Made by a program: the position numbers and the translations under genes. DNA of 46,033 bases from the NCBI GenBank assembly GCA_046758085.1, contig JBHHZP010000008.1, positions 1-46,033 of the forward strand, read 5' to 3'. This document shows, in pieces, positions 14,556-23,433 of this stretch. Each line of letters opens with the position of its first letter. The stretch's first letter is position 1. The notes beneath the pieces were generated by a model. The model was not told where the DNA came from. It searched no databases and worked only from the letters and a program-made list of their open reading frames with translations. Source of the DNA: VRUB01 sp046758085 (GTDB lineage: Bacteria; Pseudomonadota; Gammaproteobacteria; Acidiferrobacterales; SPGG2).

Positions 14556-15281
14556 TCAGTGCTCAGGAATAGGCTTCTTGAGAAATGCCTTGTTGCGGAT
14601 ATCGAGATAGGCCAGGGTGGTCTCCTGCCGCGGGATATGCAGGAAGCGGATGGTGGTGCTGATGCAGCGCTCTTTTGAACCGACGACACGGGCGATCTTG
14701 TCCGTAAAGTTCTTCGCCTCCTCGAGCAAGGCCTCTTGGGTCAGCGCCTGCTGCGCCATGGCCATTACACCGGCGTCATTGACCAGAAAGCGGGTTGTTA
14801 GCCAGTTTAAAAACGCGTTTTTCCTGCGTGCCCACGGCTCGCTGATATCGGGCCACGGATAATCCTGCCAGATTTTCCGCGTGGCCTCGTTGAGCTGCGC
14901 GTACGGCTCGAGGCCGTACTCCGCCTCTTTCGGCACGATAACAAGATGCTCCAGCGTGTTTTCAACCTGATGCGCGATCATCGTCCGATCGCCATCGGGA
15001 TCCTCAAGTGGTAACAGCTGCGGCACAAAATCTACCCAGTAGCGGTGCAGGTGCAGCAGCTCGTGTAAAACGCTCTGCGTGCCGAACGCCTGCTCGTCGC
15101 GGTACAGAAGCGTGGCCCCATCCTCAGACGCCAGCAGCGTAACCGCTTTGGCATGTGCCGCCGCGCCGCTCGTTGGCGCTGGTGTCGGCCGTACTTCGAT
15201 CTCGACGGATGCGAACTCTTCGATCTCCCGCACGAGACGCTGTGTCGCGGCATTAAGTCTTTCCAGAAATCGTTGTTCCAT
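14556..15281 (-). CDS. Uncharacterised protein with an HExxH zinc-protease-like motif
   Basis: A 241-residue soluble protein of no family I recognise. It has HELLHLHRYW (residues 73-82), an HExxH motif as in zinc-dependent peptidases, and a second conserved-looking segment QVENTLEHLVIVPKEAEYG about 30 residues later that could supply a third ligand (Glu or His). No signal peptide is seen. The start is uncertain among ATG 15281, ATG 15302 and TTG 15311; none has a strong ribosome-binding site. Its stop faces the ankyrin gene. Peptidase activity is a guess from one motif. Confidence 0.6.
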   Translation of the reverse strand: MEQRFLERLNAATQRLVREIEEFASVEIEVRPTPAPTSGAAAHAKAVTLLASEDGATLLYRDEQAFGTQSVLHELLHLHRYWVDFVPQLLPLEDPDGDRTMIAHQVENTLEHLVIVPKEAEYGLEPYAQLNEATRKIWQDYPWPDISEPWARRKNAFLNWLTTRFLVNDAGVMAMAQQALTQEALLEEAKNFTDKIARVVGSKERCISTTIRFLHIPRQETTLAYLDIRNKAFLKKPIPEH

Positions 15282-15370
15282 CAGAGCTTGTCGCGGTTGC
15301 ATCCGGGGCAACGGTGTCGCGCCAACCCGTTCATTCGACGAGATTATATAATAACAGGAGCGCTAACCAC

Positions 15371-15579
15371 TGCTGTCCCACAACCACCCGATGCATGGAT
15401 CGCCCCTTTGTTTCCGAGACACGCCGTGGATACGCCCCTGTACGCTCGGCGCCAGTATCCATGGCTTGCGACGGTCTCGGAAACAAAGCCGCGATCCATG
15501 TCTTTCCAGCGCAGCCCGTTCTAAAGCATCTTGGTCTTGGCGATTTTAAGCGTTTCAAGCCGGGGCTTGTGAGACAGCA
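15371..15579. repeat. Dispersed hairpin repeat, copy 2, with terminal inverted repeats
   Basis: The outer ends TGCTGTCCCACAA (15371-15383) and TTGTGAGACAGCA (15567-15579) are inverted repeats with one mismatch. The inner long stem arms are 15394-15420 and 15474-15500, with a core GAGACACGCCGTGGATAC and GTCTCGGAAACAAA. The inner small hairpin seen in copies 1 and 3 is degenerate here. The surrounding 15282-15731 gap has no gene. The size and ends look like a non-autonomous mobile element. Confidence 0.8.
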
Positions 15580-15827
15580 ATGGGTGCTAACAGCGTTTCT
15601 TGTCCATGTGCGATCAAACAGCCTGCACCGACAGTAACGTGGCAGCCGCACGGGCGTAGAAACGCAGAGAAAAACGGATGAAAACATCATCATTGTGCTC
15701 GACAAAACCTCATATCAGGAAATCCACGCTTATGTCCAACAATGTTGTGCTCATAGCCCGCATTTCTCACCGGGTATCGTCGCGAGGGCGCGGAGATGGC
15801 CGTGGGTGAGCCGGATAAAGACGAGTC

Positions 15828-16181
15828 ATGATCATCCCGCAATTGATCGCCGCCATCGGCGCGCGCAACGTGCGACGCTATGCGCTGTCGTGCGTACGCT
15901 TCGATGCGCAACGGGCGCAGGCCATGGGTCTGGTGCATGAGGTCTGCCATACCGGCGGATTGGGCAAAGCGGCGGTGCCGATTATCGATCAGCTGCTGCT
16001 GAACGCACCGGGCGCACTTGCACAGACAAAAGCCGCCGTGCTGGAACACAGCGATACCCTGTGCTCACCCGGGTACTTCGAGCAACTCGTACGCCAGCAC
16101 GCAGACAAGCGCTGGTCTGATAAAGCCCGCGAGGGGATCGAAAGCTTTCAGGGCAAGCGCAAACCTGCTTGGTACCGATGA
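15828..16181 (+). pseudogene. Enoyl-CoA hydratase/isomerase remnant (C-terminal half)
   Basis: About 117 residues match only the C-terminal half of an enoyl-CoA hydratase: IGARNVRRYALSCVRFDAQR, AMGLVHEV and a KRKPAWYR end. The oxyanion-hole and catalytic core segments that come before are missing. An ATG at 15732 reads MSNNVVLI, like a hydratase N-terminus, but runs into a stop after about 25 codons, so the gene seems to have lost its middle. It lies about 150-250 bases from repeat copy 2. It is unlikely to be a functional hydratase. Confidence 0.65.
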
Positions 16182-16223
16182 GCCGCGTGTGGGCGGCGTG
16201 AGCGACAATGAGTTCGATTCATG

Positions 16224-17357
16224 TCACACACCATGCATAGTCTGCTCGATCAGCATATCCACGACAGCCTTGAGCGCGTCCTCGTGACTGGCGCCCGCGG
16301 CCTTGGCGTCTTCATAGGTCTTAATCTGCCAATGCGCACTGGTGCCGCGCTCGAGGATTTTGCGGGCGTGCTGTACTTCCGGGACGCAACCAAAATACCC
16401 CGCGTCTTCGATGACTAACGCTAGAATCTCCTCCAGGAGGTCGGCATAGGGTACGATGCATCCTTTGCCGAAATCAATCAGGCCCTCATCGAATCCATAG
16501 CGTTCTGCGCGCCAGCGGTTTTCATTAATGAGCATGTTGGCATAGGTGCGCCAGCGTTGATTCTTCTTGCGCAGGCGGTAGAGCATGCGCAACCAGCATC
16601 GGTACAGTGCGGCGATGCACAGGCCGTCCTCGAGGCGGGTACAGATATCCGTGATCCGCATCTCAAGCGTGGGAAATCGCACGCTCGGCCTGAGGTCCCA
16701 CCATATCTTGGTACCGTCCTCGATCACCCCAGCTTTCACGAGCGTATCCACATGGCGCTGAAACTCCGCGTAGCTGTCGAATTGCTCCGGGAGCCCTGTA
16801 CGCGGGAGCGAGTTCCAGACGGCGACACGGTATGACTTCAACCCGGTGTTGACGCCCTCCCAGAACGGGGAAGAGGTGCTGAGCACCAGAAAGTGCGGCA
16901 ATGCGTAGGCCGCTTGGTCCATCAAATCGATGCGCAACTCGTCGTCGTCGATGCCGACGTGCACGTGCATGCCGCTGATCAGCAGCCGTTTGGCGACCGC
17001 CTGCATGTCACGCGCGAGCACAGCGTAACGCTGCTTCTCCGTGTGACGCTGTGTGCCCCAGGTGGCAAACGGATGGGTAGATGACGCGATGATGGCAAAA
17101 CCGTGTCTGCCGGCGACGTCTGACACGCATTTTCGCAGGCGCAGGAGATCATCACGTGCCTCCGCCAGGGTCTTACAAACACGAGTGCCGACCTCGATCT
17201 GGGACTGCAAAAACTCCGGTGTCACCTGCCGCTCGAGCAACTTCTCGCATTCCCCCAGCATCGTCGGGGGGGCTTCGCTGATCAAGTCGCGCGTCTCACG
17301 ATCGACCAGCAGGTACTCCTCTTCAATCCCGATACTGAAGCTCGGCTCTTTGATCAT
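16224..17357 (-). CDS. Carboxylate-amine ligase, GCS2 (YbdK) family
   Basis: A 377-residue protein of the glutamate-cysteine ligase 2 family. It has the N-terminal FSIGIEEEYLLVDRETRDL segment (catalytic Glu cluster), GMHVHVGIDDDELR in the middle, PSVRFPTLEMRITDICT and INENRWRAERYGFDE near the C-terminus. These ATP-dependent enzymes join a glutamate carboxylate to an amine, with weak glutamate-cysteine ligase activity in E. coli YbdK. The natural substrate is not known here. It starts at ATG 17357 and is divergent from lrgA; no operon partners are seen. Confidence 0.87.
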   Translation of the reverse strand: MIKEPSFSIGIEEEYLLVDRETRDLISEAPPTMLGECEKLLERQVTPEFLQSQIEVGTRVCKTLAEARDDLLRLRKCVSDVAGRHGFAIIASSTHPFATWGTQRHTEKQRYAVLARDMQAVAKRLLISGMHVHVGIDDDELRIDLMDQAAYALPHFLVLSTSSPFWEGVNTGLKSYRVAVWNSLPRTGLPEQFDSYAEFQRHVDTLVKAGVIEDGTKIWWDLRPSVRFPTLEMRITDICTRLEDGLCIAALYRCWLRMLYRLRKKNQRWRTYANMLINENRWRAERYGFDEGLIDFGKGCIVPYADLLEEILALVIEDAGYFGCVPEVQHARKILERGTSAHWQIKTYEDAKAAGASHEDALKAVVDMLIEQTMHGV

Positions 17358-17539
17358 GGTGTTGCGGGATTGCCTGAGAACCGCGTTATTTCAGTATAGC
17401 ACGCCGCGGCGCGAGAAAGGCGGCGCCTGCGGCTCCCACCCGGTATTGCCGCGCCACTACTGGCTCCGGCAGATATGTGTGATCATTCCGTCCATAACCG
17501 CGTACCGTTTTTTCAATTTGCCCGAAGGAGCCTATCGAT

Positions 17540-17908
17540 ATGCTAAATGCAATCACAATGCTGTTAGTGTTTCAGCTCGTTGGCGAGGTCATCAGCCAGG
17601 CGTCGGGCTTGCCGATCCCCGGACCGGTTGTCGGGATGTTGCTGCTGTTCCTCGCACTGCACGTGCGTAGTGCGATGGTCGAGCGATTGCGAGAGACTGC
17701 GCAGAACATGTTGCAGCATCTGTCCCTGCTATTCGTTCCCGCCGGCGTCGGCGTCATGCTGCACCTGCGGCGCGTGGAACACGAGTGGATCGCAATTACA
17801 CTGGCGCTTGTACTGAGCACCGTGCTGACCATCGTTGTCACGGCACTTACCATCAGGTCTGTGGGACGGCTGATCCAAACTCAGCACAAGGCGGAGACAA
17901 GACCATGA
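17540..17908 (+). CDS. lrgA: CidA/LrgA family membrane protein
   Basis: A 122-residue membrane protein with four helices and the family segment FQLVGEVISQASGLPIPGPV followed by GMLLLFLAL. LLFVPAGVGVMLH is another hallmark. The ATG has GAAGGAGCC upstream. LrgA/CidA proteins are holin-like and act with LrgB; in several bacteria the pair affects export of pyruvate or glycolate and control of cell lysis. Its stop overlaps the lrgB start (ATGA). Confidence 0.87.
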   Translation: MLNAITMLLVFQLVGEVISQASGLPIPGPVVGMLLLFLALHVRSAMVERLRETAQNMLQHLSLLFVPAGVGVMLHLRRVEHEWIAITLALVLSTVLTIVVTALTIRSVGRLIQTQHKAETRP

Positions 17909-18642
17909 AGACCGCATTCACGGATATATGGGTGTATCTCGCAACCACCCCGCTGCTGGGCCTGACGCTGACGCTCGTTGCATACCTTCTGGGAGACTGG
18001 CTCTACCGGCAGTTCAACCGGCAACCTTTACTGAATCCTGTCCTGCTTGCTGTGTTGGCACTGGTCGCGCTGTTGGCCGCAACCGGTACACCGTATCGGA
18101 CCTACTTCGACGGAGCGCAGTTCGTACACTTTCTGCTCGGACCGGCGACCGTGGCACTCGCCGTGCCACTCTACATGCACGCGCAAAGGCTGAAGAAAAT
18201 GTGGCTGCCGTTGCTGAGCGGATTGATTGCAGGTTCGATCACCGCGGCGGCTTCGGCCATCGGGATCGCATGGCTGCTGGGCGGCTCGGAACAGACGCTG
18301 CTGTCGCTGGCACCGAAGTCGGTGACCGCACCGGTCGCCATGGGTATTACCGAGAAGCTCGGCGGGCTCGCCTCGCTGACGGCGATCCTGGTGATCTCCA
18401 CGGGTATACTTGGCGCCGTCCTGGGTCCCGGCACGCTGAACTTGCTCCGCATCCGCGATCAGGTCGTCCGCGGCTTCTCCATGGGAGTCGCCTCTCACGG
18501 CATCGGCACGGCGCGCGCATTCCAAGAGAGTGAGCAGGCGGGCGCGTTCTCGGGCCTGGCCATGGGCCTGAATGCGCTCGCCACGGCCATTCTGCTGCCG
18601 GCGCTCGTCTACCTGCTGGGCCTGGGTGTAGCGCAATACTGA
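17905..18642 (+). CDS. lrgB: LrgB family membrane protein
   Basis: A 245-residue membrane protein with about seven helices. Marks of the family are LLNPVLLAVLALVALL, GPATVALAVPLY, LAPKSVTAPVAMGITEKLGG and SHGIGTARAFQESEQAGAFSG. The ATG at 17905 is coupled to lrgA, and open frame upstream of it falls within lrgA. It acts with LrgA as a two-part membrane system (lysis control, or transport of small metabolites such as pyruvate or glycolate in some species). Pyruvate is the product of the sulfolactate operon, but a link is speculative. Confidence 0.87.
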   Translation: MKTAFTDIWVYLATTPLLGLTLTLVAYLLGDWLYRQFNRQPLLNPVLLAVLALVALLAATGTPYRTYFDGAQFVHFLLGPATVALAVPLYMHAQRLKKMWLPLLSGLIAGSITAAASAIGIAWLLGGSEQTLLSLAPKSVTAPVAMGITEKLGGLASLTAILVISTGILGAVLGPGTLNLLRIRDQVVRGFSMGVASHGIGTARAFQESEQAGAFSGLAMGLNALATAILLPALVYLLGLGVAQY

Positions 18643-18703
18643 GCGAGAACGGCGGCCCAGTTCGTAACGCATGCCAAGCGCGAGACGCCGAGGTTGCCCG
18701 GTC

Positions 18704-20008
18704 CTAGTCACTGGCGACCGCGACGGGATGCCTGCCCTCACCGAGGATAAGCTGGCGCAGCGCCACAGGATCAGCGATCGCGCCGGATAGAGTGTTCAAA
18801 GCGTCATCGAATGCCCGCGCGAGCCTGTTTGCGCCGCCGAAGCGGGCGACAGTCTCCGGCGGTAGGAACTTGATGAGCAGCGATGACGTGCCTGGCGGCA
18901 GCCCGGCAAAGTGAACCGTCAAAATCCCGTAATCGCGCAACAGCAGCATCGCCAACGCCGCCGTCGCCTCGTACGGCACAATGGGAGCCGCACTCAAGCC
19001 CGCGCGCTCCATGGCCATCTCCAGGATATCTTCCCCCTGTAGCTGCCCAATAACCGCTGTTTGTGTAATCCGATGATCTCCCAGCAGGGACCTGAGTTCC
19101 TGCACTACCTCTTTTGTGGTCGCGACCAGCTCGCGCACGCGCGCCGGATCGTACTGCTCGAGGGAGCGGACCACAGCCGGATAGAGCATAGGGCGCGCCT
19201 CCAGGCCCATTCCGATCGCCCGCACACGGATTTGTTGCACGATATCGCGCGCTCCCGCCAGTAGCCCCAATCTCGGTCCAACGGTGCCGTACTTGTCGAG
19301 CCCCGTTGCGACCACATCGACACCGAGCTCAAGCGCCTGCGGTTGCCCGAAAACGGCAGGGCCAACCCGAGCACCACCAGCGTCGTCGACCAGCACCTTC
19401 GCCGTCGCCTGTCTGGCCAACGCCACAATTTGCTCGATTTCGTCAACGGTGAGAATCTCGTAGCTCACGGCCAGTCGTGTCAACACGACTAAAGAGACAT
19501 TGGCAACGCGACCCAGAGCCGACTCGAACGGCTCGACCCCAGCTGTGTCGATGAAGTGCGCGCCGGCTTGGGCGGCCGCGCGTGTGACCGCCGGATGACT
19601 GTAGCTCGGCGATACGCCAATTACCGTGTCCCCAGGCCCGACCATGATCAGGGTGGCAACCAGCAGCGCGGCGGTCTGCCGGTTCAAAAGCATGATGTCG
19701 TGCCTGTCCGGCACGCCGCCGAGATGCTCCAGCCCGAGCTCGGTGAGCCGCTCGATGTGCAGCGCAGCCGCCAGCTCATCATCGAGCAACCCACGCTCGT
19801 CGGGGTTATAATGGAAACCGCGCTCAAGGCCGCTCAAGTTGAAGACCGCATCGTAACCCTGCTCGCTGACTCGCTTTCGAATAAGCGCCCATGCCGCACG
19901 CAGCTTTTGGATGTCATCCTGCGTGTCCGCTATGAGCTTGCCGCGGGCGTACGGCAGCCCGGGCGCGTGGACGTTCCCGAACCGATCTTTTTTCAGCTCG
20001 CCCGTCAC
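18704..20008 (-). CDS. SelA-like fold-type I PLP-dependent enzyme
   Basis: A 434-residue protein of the selenocysteine-synthase-like PLP group. The cofactor-site Asp is in KVLVDDAGGARVGPAVFG and the probable Schiff-base Lys in VVATGLDKYGTVGPRLG. There is no SelA partner (selB, tRNA-Sec) here, so true selenocysteine synthesis is unlikely. Related proteins include amino-sugar ammonia-lyases and aminotransferase class V members. It starts at a GTG that overlaps the nitronate monooxygenase stop (GTGA), so the two are co-translated. The substrate is unknown. Confidence 0.72.
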   Translation of the reverse strand: MTGELKKDRFGNVHAPGLPYARGKLIADTQDDIQKLRAAWALIRKRVSEQGYDAVFNLSGLERGFHYNPDERGLLDDELAAALHIERLTELGLEHLGGVPDRHDIMLLNRQTAALLVATLIMVGPGDTVIGVSPSYSHPAVTRAAAQAGAHFIDTAGVEPFESALGRVANVSLVVLTRLAVSYEILTVDEIEQIVALARQATAKVLVDDAGGARVGPAVFGQPQALELGVDVVATGLDKYGTVGPRLGLLAGARDIVQQIRVRAIGMGLEARPMLYPAVVRSLEQYDPARVRELVATTKEVVQELRSLLGDHRITQTAVIGQLQGEDILEMAMERAGLSAAPIVPYEATAALAMLLLRDYGILTVHFAGLPPGTSSLLIKFLPPETVARFGGANRLARAFDDALNTLSGAIADPVALRQLILGEGRHPVAVASD

Positions 20009-20967
20009 GCAACCAGACTCCCAGCGCGGTGCAGTAGCTTCTGCGCCTCTGCCACCATGTCCTCCACAATGCTCGCCGCCGGAGCGAGCGCTCGTACCAG
20101 ACCGGCGGCTTCGCCTGCGACCACCGCGGCAACATCGAAGTCGCCGGCCTCGCGTGCTTGCGTGTAGCGCGCCTGCTCGGCCGCGAGGTCCTCTTCGAGC
20201 TCGACCTCCCGCCCATGCCAGCGATCGGAGAAGCTGTTCCTGAGCGTGTGCAGGTCATAGGGAGCGGGCCAGTCGATGCCGCGCACTTGGTCGAATACCG
20301 CACTTCGCACCGTGTCGTCGCCGCTGGCCGCGATCAGTCTTTGCTTGGCGCGTTCGTGGGCGAGCGATTCGACCGCCGCATAGAACCGAGTGCCGACCAG
20401 CACGCCGGACGCGCCCAGCATCAACGCCGCCGCCAGCCCACGGCCATCCGCGATTCCCCCTGCCGCCACCACCGGAACCTCGCCGACAGCATCGACGACC
20501 GCCGGCACCAGCGGCAAGGTCGCGCGTGCGGCCCCGTGACCGCCGGCCTCGCTGCCCTGCGCCACCACGATGTCCGCACCCAGCGCAACCGCCTCGCGGG
20601 CCTGGGCGACGGTTTGTACCTGGCAGATGAGTGGCACCGCGGCCGATTTTATCTTTTGCGCGAACGGCCGCGCATCGCCAAACGACAGCATCAGCGCCGC
20701 CGGTGAATGCGCGAGCGCGAGATCCAGCAGCCGCGGCTGTCGCGCCAGGCACCAGGTGATGAAACCGACGCCGACACGGGCGCGCTGCGCGACGCCGAGC
20801 TCGCGCTGCAGCCAGTCGGCGTCGCCGTAACCGCCGCCGATGAGCCCCAAACCCCCGGCCTCGCTCACCGCCGCCGCCAGCCTGCCGCCGGCCACCAGTG
20901 CCATCGGGGCCGATATCACGGGTTGCTCTATTTCCAGGTGCTCGGTAAGGACAGTCTTAATCGCCAT
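20005..20967 (-). CDS. Nitronate monooxygenase-family FMN enzyme
   Basis: A 320-residue TIM-barrel flavoenzyme of the nitronate monooxygenase/2-nitropropane dioxygenase family. It has PVISAPMALVAGGRLAAAVS at the start, GLGLIGGGYGD, QGSEAGGHGAAR (FMN phosphate site with the catalytic His) and PVVAAGGIADGRGLAAAL. Nitronate monooxygenases detoxify alkyl nitronates such as propionate-3-nitronate. The ATG at 20967 is chosen (AGAGGTG upstream); a GTG at 20976 is in frame. It is the first gene of a two-gene unit with the SelA-like enzyme and is divergent from the HAD gene. Confidence 0.83.
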   Translation of the reverse strand: MAIKTVLTEHLEIEQPVISAPMALVAGGRLAAAVSEAGGLGLIGGGYGDADWLQRELGVAQRARVGVGFITWCLARQPRLLDLALAHSPAALMLSFGDARPFAQKIKSAAVPLICQVQTVAQAREAVALGADIVVAQGSEAGGHGAARATLPLVPAVVDAVGEVPVVAAGGIADGRGLAAALMLGASGVLVGTRFYAAVESLAHERAKQRLIAASGDDTVRSAVFDQVRGIDWPAPYDLHTLRNSFSDRWHGREVELEEDLAAEQARYTQAREAGDFDVAAVVAGEAAGLVRALAPAASIVEDMVAEAQKLLHRAGSLVA

Positions 20968-21151
20968 GGTAGTCACACCTCTGATTTCTCGGATGGCGGC
21001 GCCGCCGGGTGAGGGCGCTCATTCAGGTACAATCACACCCGAAATGGAAGCTCCTGTCGAGCACGGCGGACTCGGGCCGCCGCTTTGAGCTTGAGAGGAC
21101 CAAGTTCCACGTGCCAGAATCCACTGACCGCGCATTCGTGTGAGAGCCACC

Positions 21152-21847
21152 ATGTCCCGATTCGAGAGCATTCGCGCCCTGACCTTTGACCTGTTCGGCA
21201 CCGTGCTCGACCTCGGCGGGAGCCTGACCCCGGCCATCGGGCGTTTTCTCGCTGACAAAGGCTGCGCCACCGATCCCGCTCAGTTCTGGCAGCAGTGGCG
21301 CTACCGCCAGCGAATCGAGCAGTACCAGGACTCGCTGGTGATGCTGGGTCACAGCGGCTACCTGGAGACAGCACGGCGGGCATTCGTCTACGTATTACGC
21401 CTCAATCGCGTCGAGTCCACCAACGCGGAGGTCGAACAGTTCATGCGCGCGTGGCAGCAGCTAAAAGCATTTCCGGACGTGGTTGCCGCGCTACCGCGCC
21501 TGGCATCAGATTTCCGGCTGGTTGCACTTTCAAACGGTGATCGCTCATTCCTCGACCAGCTGGTAGCCAACCGCATCAAATATGACTTCGATCAGGTCAT
21601 ATCGGTGGACGTATTCGGTGCTTTCAAGCCACATCCGGCCGTCTACCGCGGCGCGGCCCGCATCCTGGGGCTGGAGCCCAACGAGGTCATGATGGTCTCG
21701 TCCAACTCATTCGACGTCATGGGGGCGCGCATGTGCGGCAATCGCGGCGCGTTCGTCAATCGTTATGCGCTGCCGTATGAAGATACGCCATTCGTACCGG
21801 ACGTCACGGTGAAGAACTTTGCCGAGCTGGCCGATGCCCTTGTTTGA
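21152..21847 (+). CDS. HAD-superfamily hydrolase, haloacid dehalogenase type II
   Basis: A 231-residue HAD enzyme. The nucleophile Asp13 is in ALTFDLFGTVLDL, motif II is VALSNGD, motif III Lys is in FGAFKPHPAVYRGA, and the acidic motif is MMVSSNSFDVMGARMCG. The DLFGT start and SSNSFD motif fit the type II 2-haloacid dehalogenase group, which converts L-2-haloacids to hydroxyacids. Real substrates of many members are unknown. The ATG at 21152 is chosen; a GTG at 21140 is in frame. It precedes the enolase-superfamily gene by 15 bases, so it probably heads the glm operon. Confidence 0.82.
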   Translation: MSRFESIRALTFDLFGTVLDLGGSLTPAIGRFLADKGCATDPAQFWQQWRYRQRIEQYQDSLVMLGHSGYLETARRAFVYVLRLNRVESTNAEVEQFMRAWQQLKAFPDVVAALPRLASDFRLVALSNGDRSFLDQLVANRIKYDFDQVISVDVFGAFKPHPAVYRGAARILGLEPNEVMMVSSNSFDVMGARMCGNRGAFVNRYALPYEDTPFVPDVTVKNFAELADALV

Positions 21848-21862
21848 GGGCGGCTGATCCGG

Positions 21863-22969
21863 ATGTGCCCGCGCGTGCATCATCGGCGAGACGGCTGCAT
21901 CCGGCGGGTAACCCTGCGCCGCCTGAAGGTGCCACTGACGACACCGTACAAGCTGTCGCTGGCCGAGATCCGTGCATTCGATACCGTGCTGGTGCAAGCG
22001 CAGGCCGCGGACGGGCGCACCGGCCTCGGTGAGGCCACACTGCTCACGGGCTACACACACGAGAGCATAGAGCAAAGCTGGCGTCTGGCGTGCGCACTGG
22101 CGTCGCGCATCGCCGGTGAGCCCTTTCACGCCGCCAAGAATATTATTGAGGGATCACGGGCGGTGGCACCGTTTACCGTGACCGCGTTGAATACAGCCAT
22201 AGAGATGCTCGAGCGCAGCGTATACCTGAATACAGATAAACCGCTCGTGGTCCCGCTGCTGGCGCTGGTGCATGCCGCCGACGCAGACGCGCTCACGCGA
22301 GAGATTGACGGGTTGATAGATCAAGGCTATGACACGCTGAAGGTCAAGATCGGTTTTGATGTCGACGCCGACCTGGCGCGCGTGCGGCTGATCCAGCGAC
22401 TGGTTGGCGGGCGGGCACGTTTACGGCTCGACGCCAACCAGGGTTACGGCCGTGCAGAGGCGTGCCGCTTTGCCCGCTCCCTCGACCCCGAGGGTATCGA
22501 GCTGCTCGAGCAGACCTGCGCCGCCGGCGATTGGGCGGCGGCGCAGTCGGTCGCCGAAGTATCGCGCGTGCCGTTGATGCTGGACGAGTCGATCTACGAT
22601 CTGGCCGATGTGGACCGGGCGGCCGAGCTCGGTGTGGCGTCTTATATTAAGTTCAAGCTCATGAAGGCGGGCAGCCTTGCGCGTCTGGCGCAGGCGCTTA
22701 CACACATCCGCACCCACGGCATCGAACCGGTCTTGGGCAACGGTGTGGCGTGCGATATCGGCTGCTGGATGGAGGCATGCATGGTCCCGGGGCAGATTCA
22801 CAATGCCGGCGAGATGAACGGGTTCCTCAAGACCAACGGTTCGCTTTTGCAGCGCCCGCTCACGGTGGAGCACGGTTGCATCCGGCTTGATCCGGACTTT
22901 CGCCCGGCCATCGACCAGGCGGTCGTCGCGCGCTACACCCAGGCAAGCGAGACATTTGCATCAGCATGA
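21863..22969 (+). CDS. Enolase-superfamily enzyme, muconate-lactonizing/epimerase-like subgroup
   Basis: A 368-residue barrel enzyme of the mandelate racemase/muconate lactonizing superfamily. The N-terminal cap has VPLTTPYKLSLAEIRAFDTV. The catalytic Lys-x-Lys is in DTLKVKIGFDVD. Metal ligands are Asp in LRLDANQGYG, Glu in ELLEQTCA and Asp/Glu in LMLDESIYD. The opposite-face Lys lies in YIKFKLMKAGS. This Lys/Lys arrangement marks cycloisomerases and racemases/epimerases. It does not look like classical methylaspartate ammonia-lyase, although it occupies that position next to glutamate mutase. Its stop overlaps the glmS start (ATGA). The start is provisional. Confidence 0.82.
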   Translation: MCPRVHHRRDGCIRRVTLRRLKVPLTTPYKLSLAEIRAFDTVLVQAQAADGRTGLGEATLLTGYTHESIEQSWRLACALASRIAGEPFHAAKNIIEGSRAVAPFTVTALNTAIEMLERSVYLNTDKPLVVPLLALVHAADADALTREIDGLIDQGYDTLKVKIGFDVDADLARVRLIQRLVGGRARLRLDANQGYGRAEACRFARSLDPEGIELLEQTCAAGDWAAAQSVAEVSRVPLMLDESIYDLADVDRAAELGVASYIKFKLMKAGSLARLAQALTHIRTHGIEPVLGNGVACDIGCWMEACMVPGQIHNAGEMNGFLKTNGSLLQRPLTVEHGCIRLDPDFRPAIDQAVVARYTQASETFASA

Positions 22970-23433
22970 ACGCCGTCGCCCCCCATTCGCCACGGACGTT
23001 GGTCACCGGCGTGATCGGCTCCGATACCCACATCGTCGGCAACCGCATCCTGAGCATGGCGTTGGAGAAGGCCGGTTACAAGGTGGTGACACTCGGCGCG
23101 CTGACGCCGGCCGCGGACTTCGTCAAGGCGGCGGCGGAAACCGCGGCCGACGGCATTATGATCTCGTCACTCTATGGCCAGGGCGAGCTCGATTGCCGCG
23201 GCTTCCGCGAGCTTTGCATCGAGGCCGGGCTGGCGGACATTCTTATATATGTCGGCGGGAACCTGGTCGTCGGCAAGCAGCCCTGGGCCGAGGTCGAGCG
23301 TCGTTTTCTGGACATGGGGTTCGACCGCGCATTTCCGCCGGGTGCGCGCACCGACGAAATCATCACGGCACTCGATCGCGATTTCGAGGCACGTGCGGAT
23401 GCAACGCGCAGTCCCGGGACAGCAAATCCATGA
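22966..23433 (+). CDS. glmS: Glutamate (methylaspartate) mutase, B12-binding S subunit
   Basis: A 155-residue cobalamin-binding subunit. GVIGSDTHIVGNRIL holds the DxHxxG motif whose His ligates cobalt in base-off B12. ISSLYGQGELDCRGFRELC and VGGNLVVGKQPW match glutamate mutase S closely. With GlmE it interconverts L-glutamate and (2S,3S)-3-methylaspartate by a radical mechanism. It is coupled to the enolase-superfamily gene before it and to glmL after it, each by an ATGA. Confidence 0.92.
   Translation: MNAVAPHSPRTLVTGVIGSDTHIVGNRILSMALEKAGYKVVTLGALTPAADFVKAAAETAADGIMISSLYGQGELDCRGFRELCIEAGLADILIYVGGNLVVGKQPWAEVERRFLDMGFDRAFPPGARTDEIITALDRDFEARADATRSPGTANP

Noticed and set aside
18704..20008. 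Selenocysteine synthase (selA) proper
   Set aside because: No selB or selenocysteine tRNA is seen nearby, and its partner is a nitronate monooxygenase.
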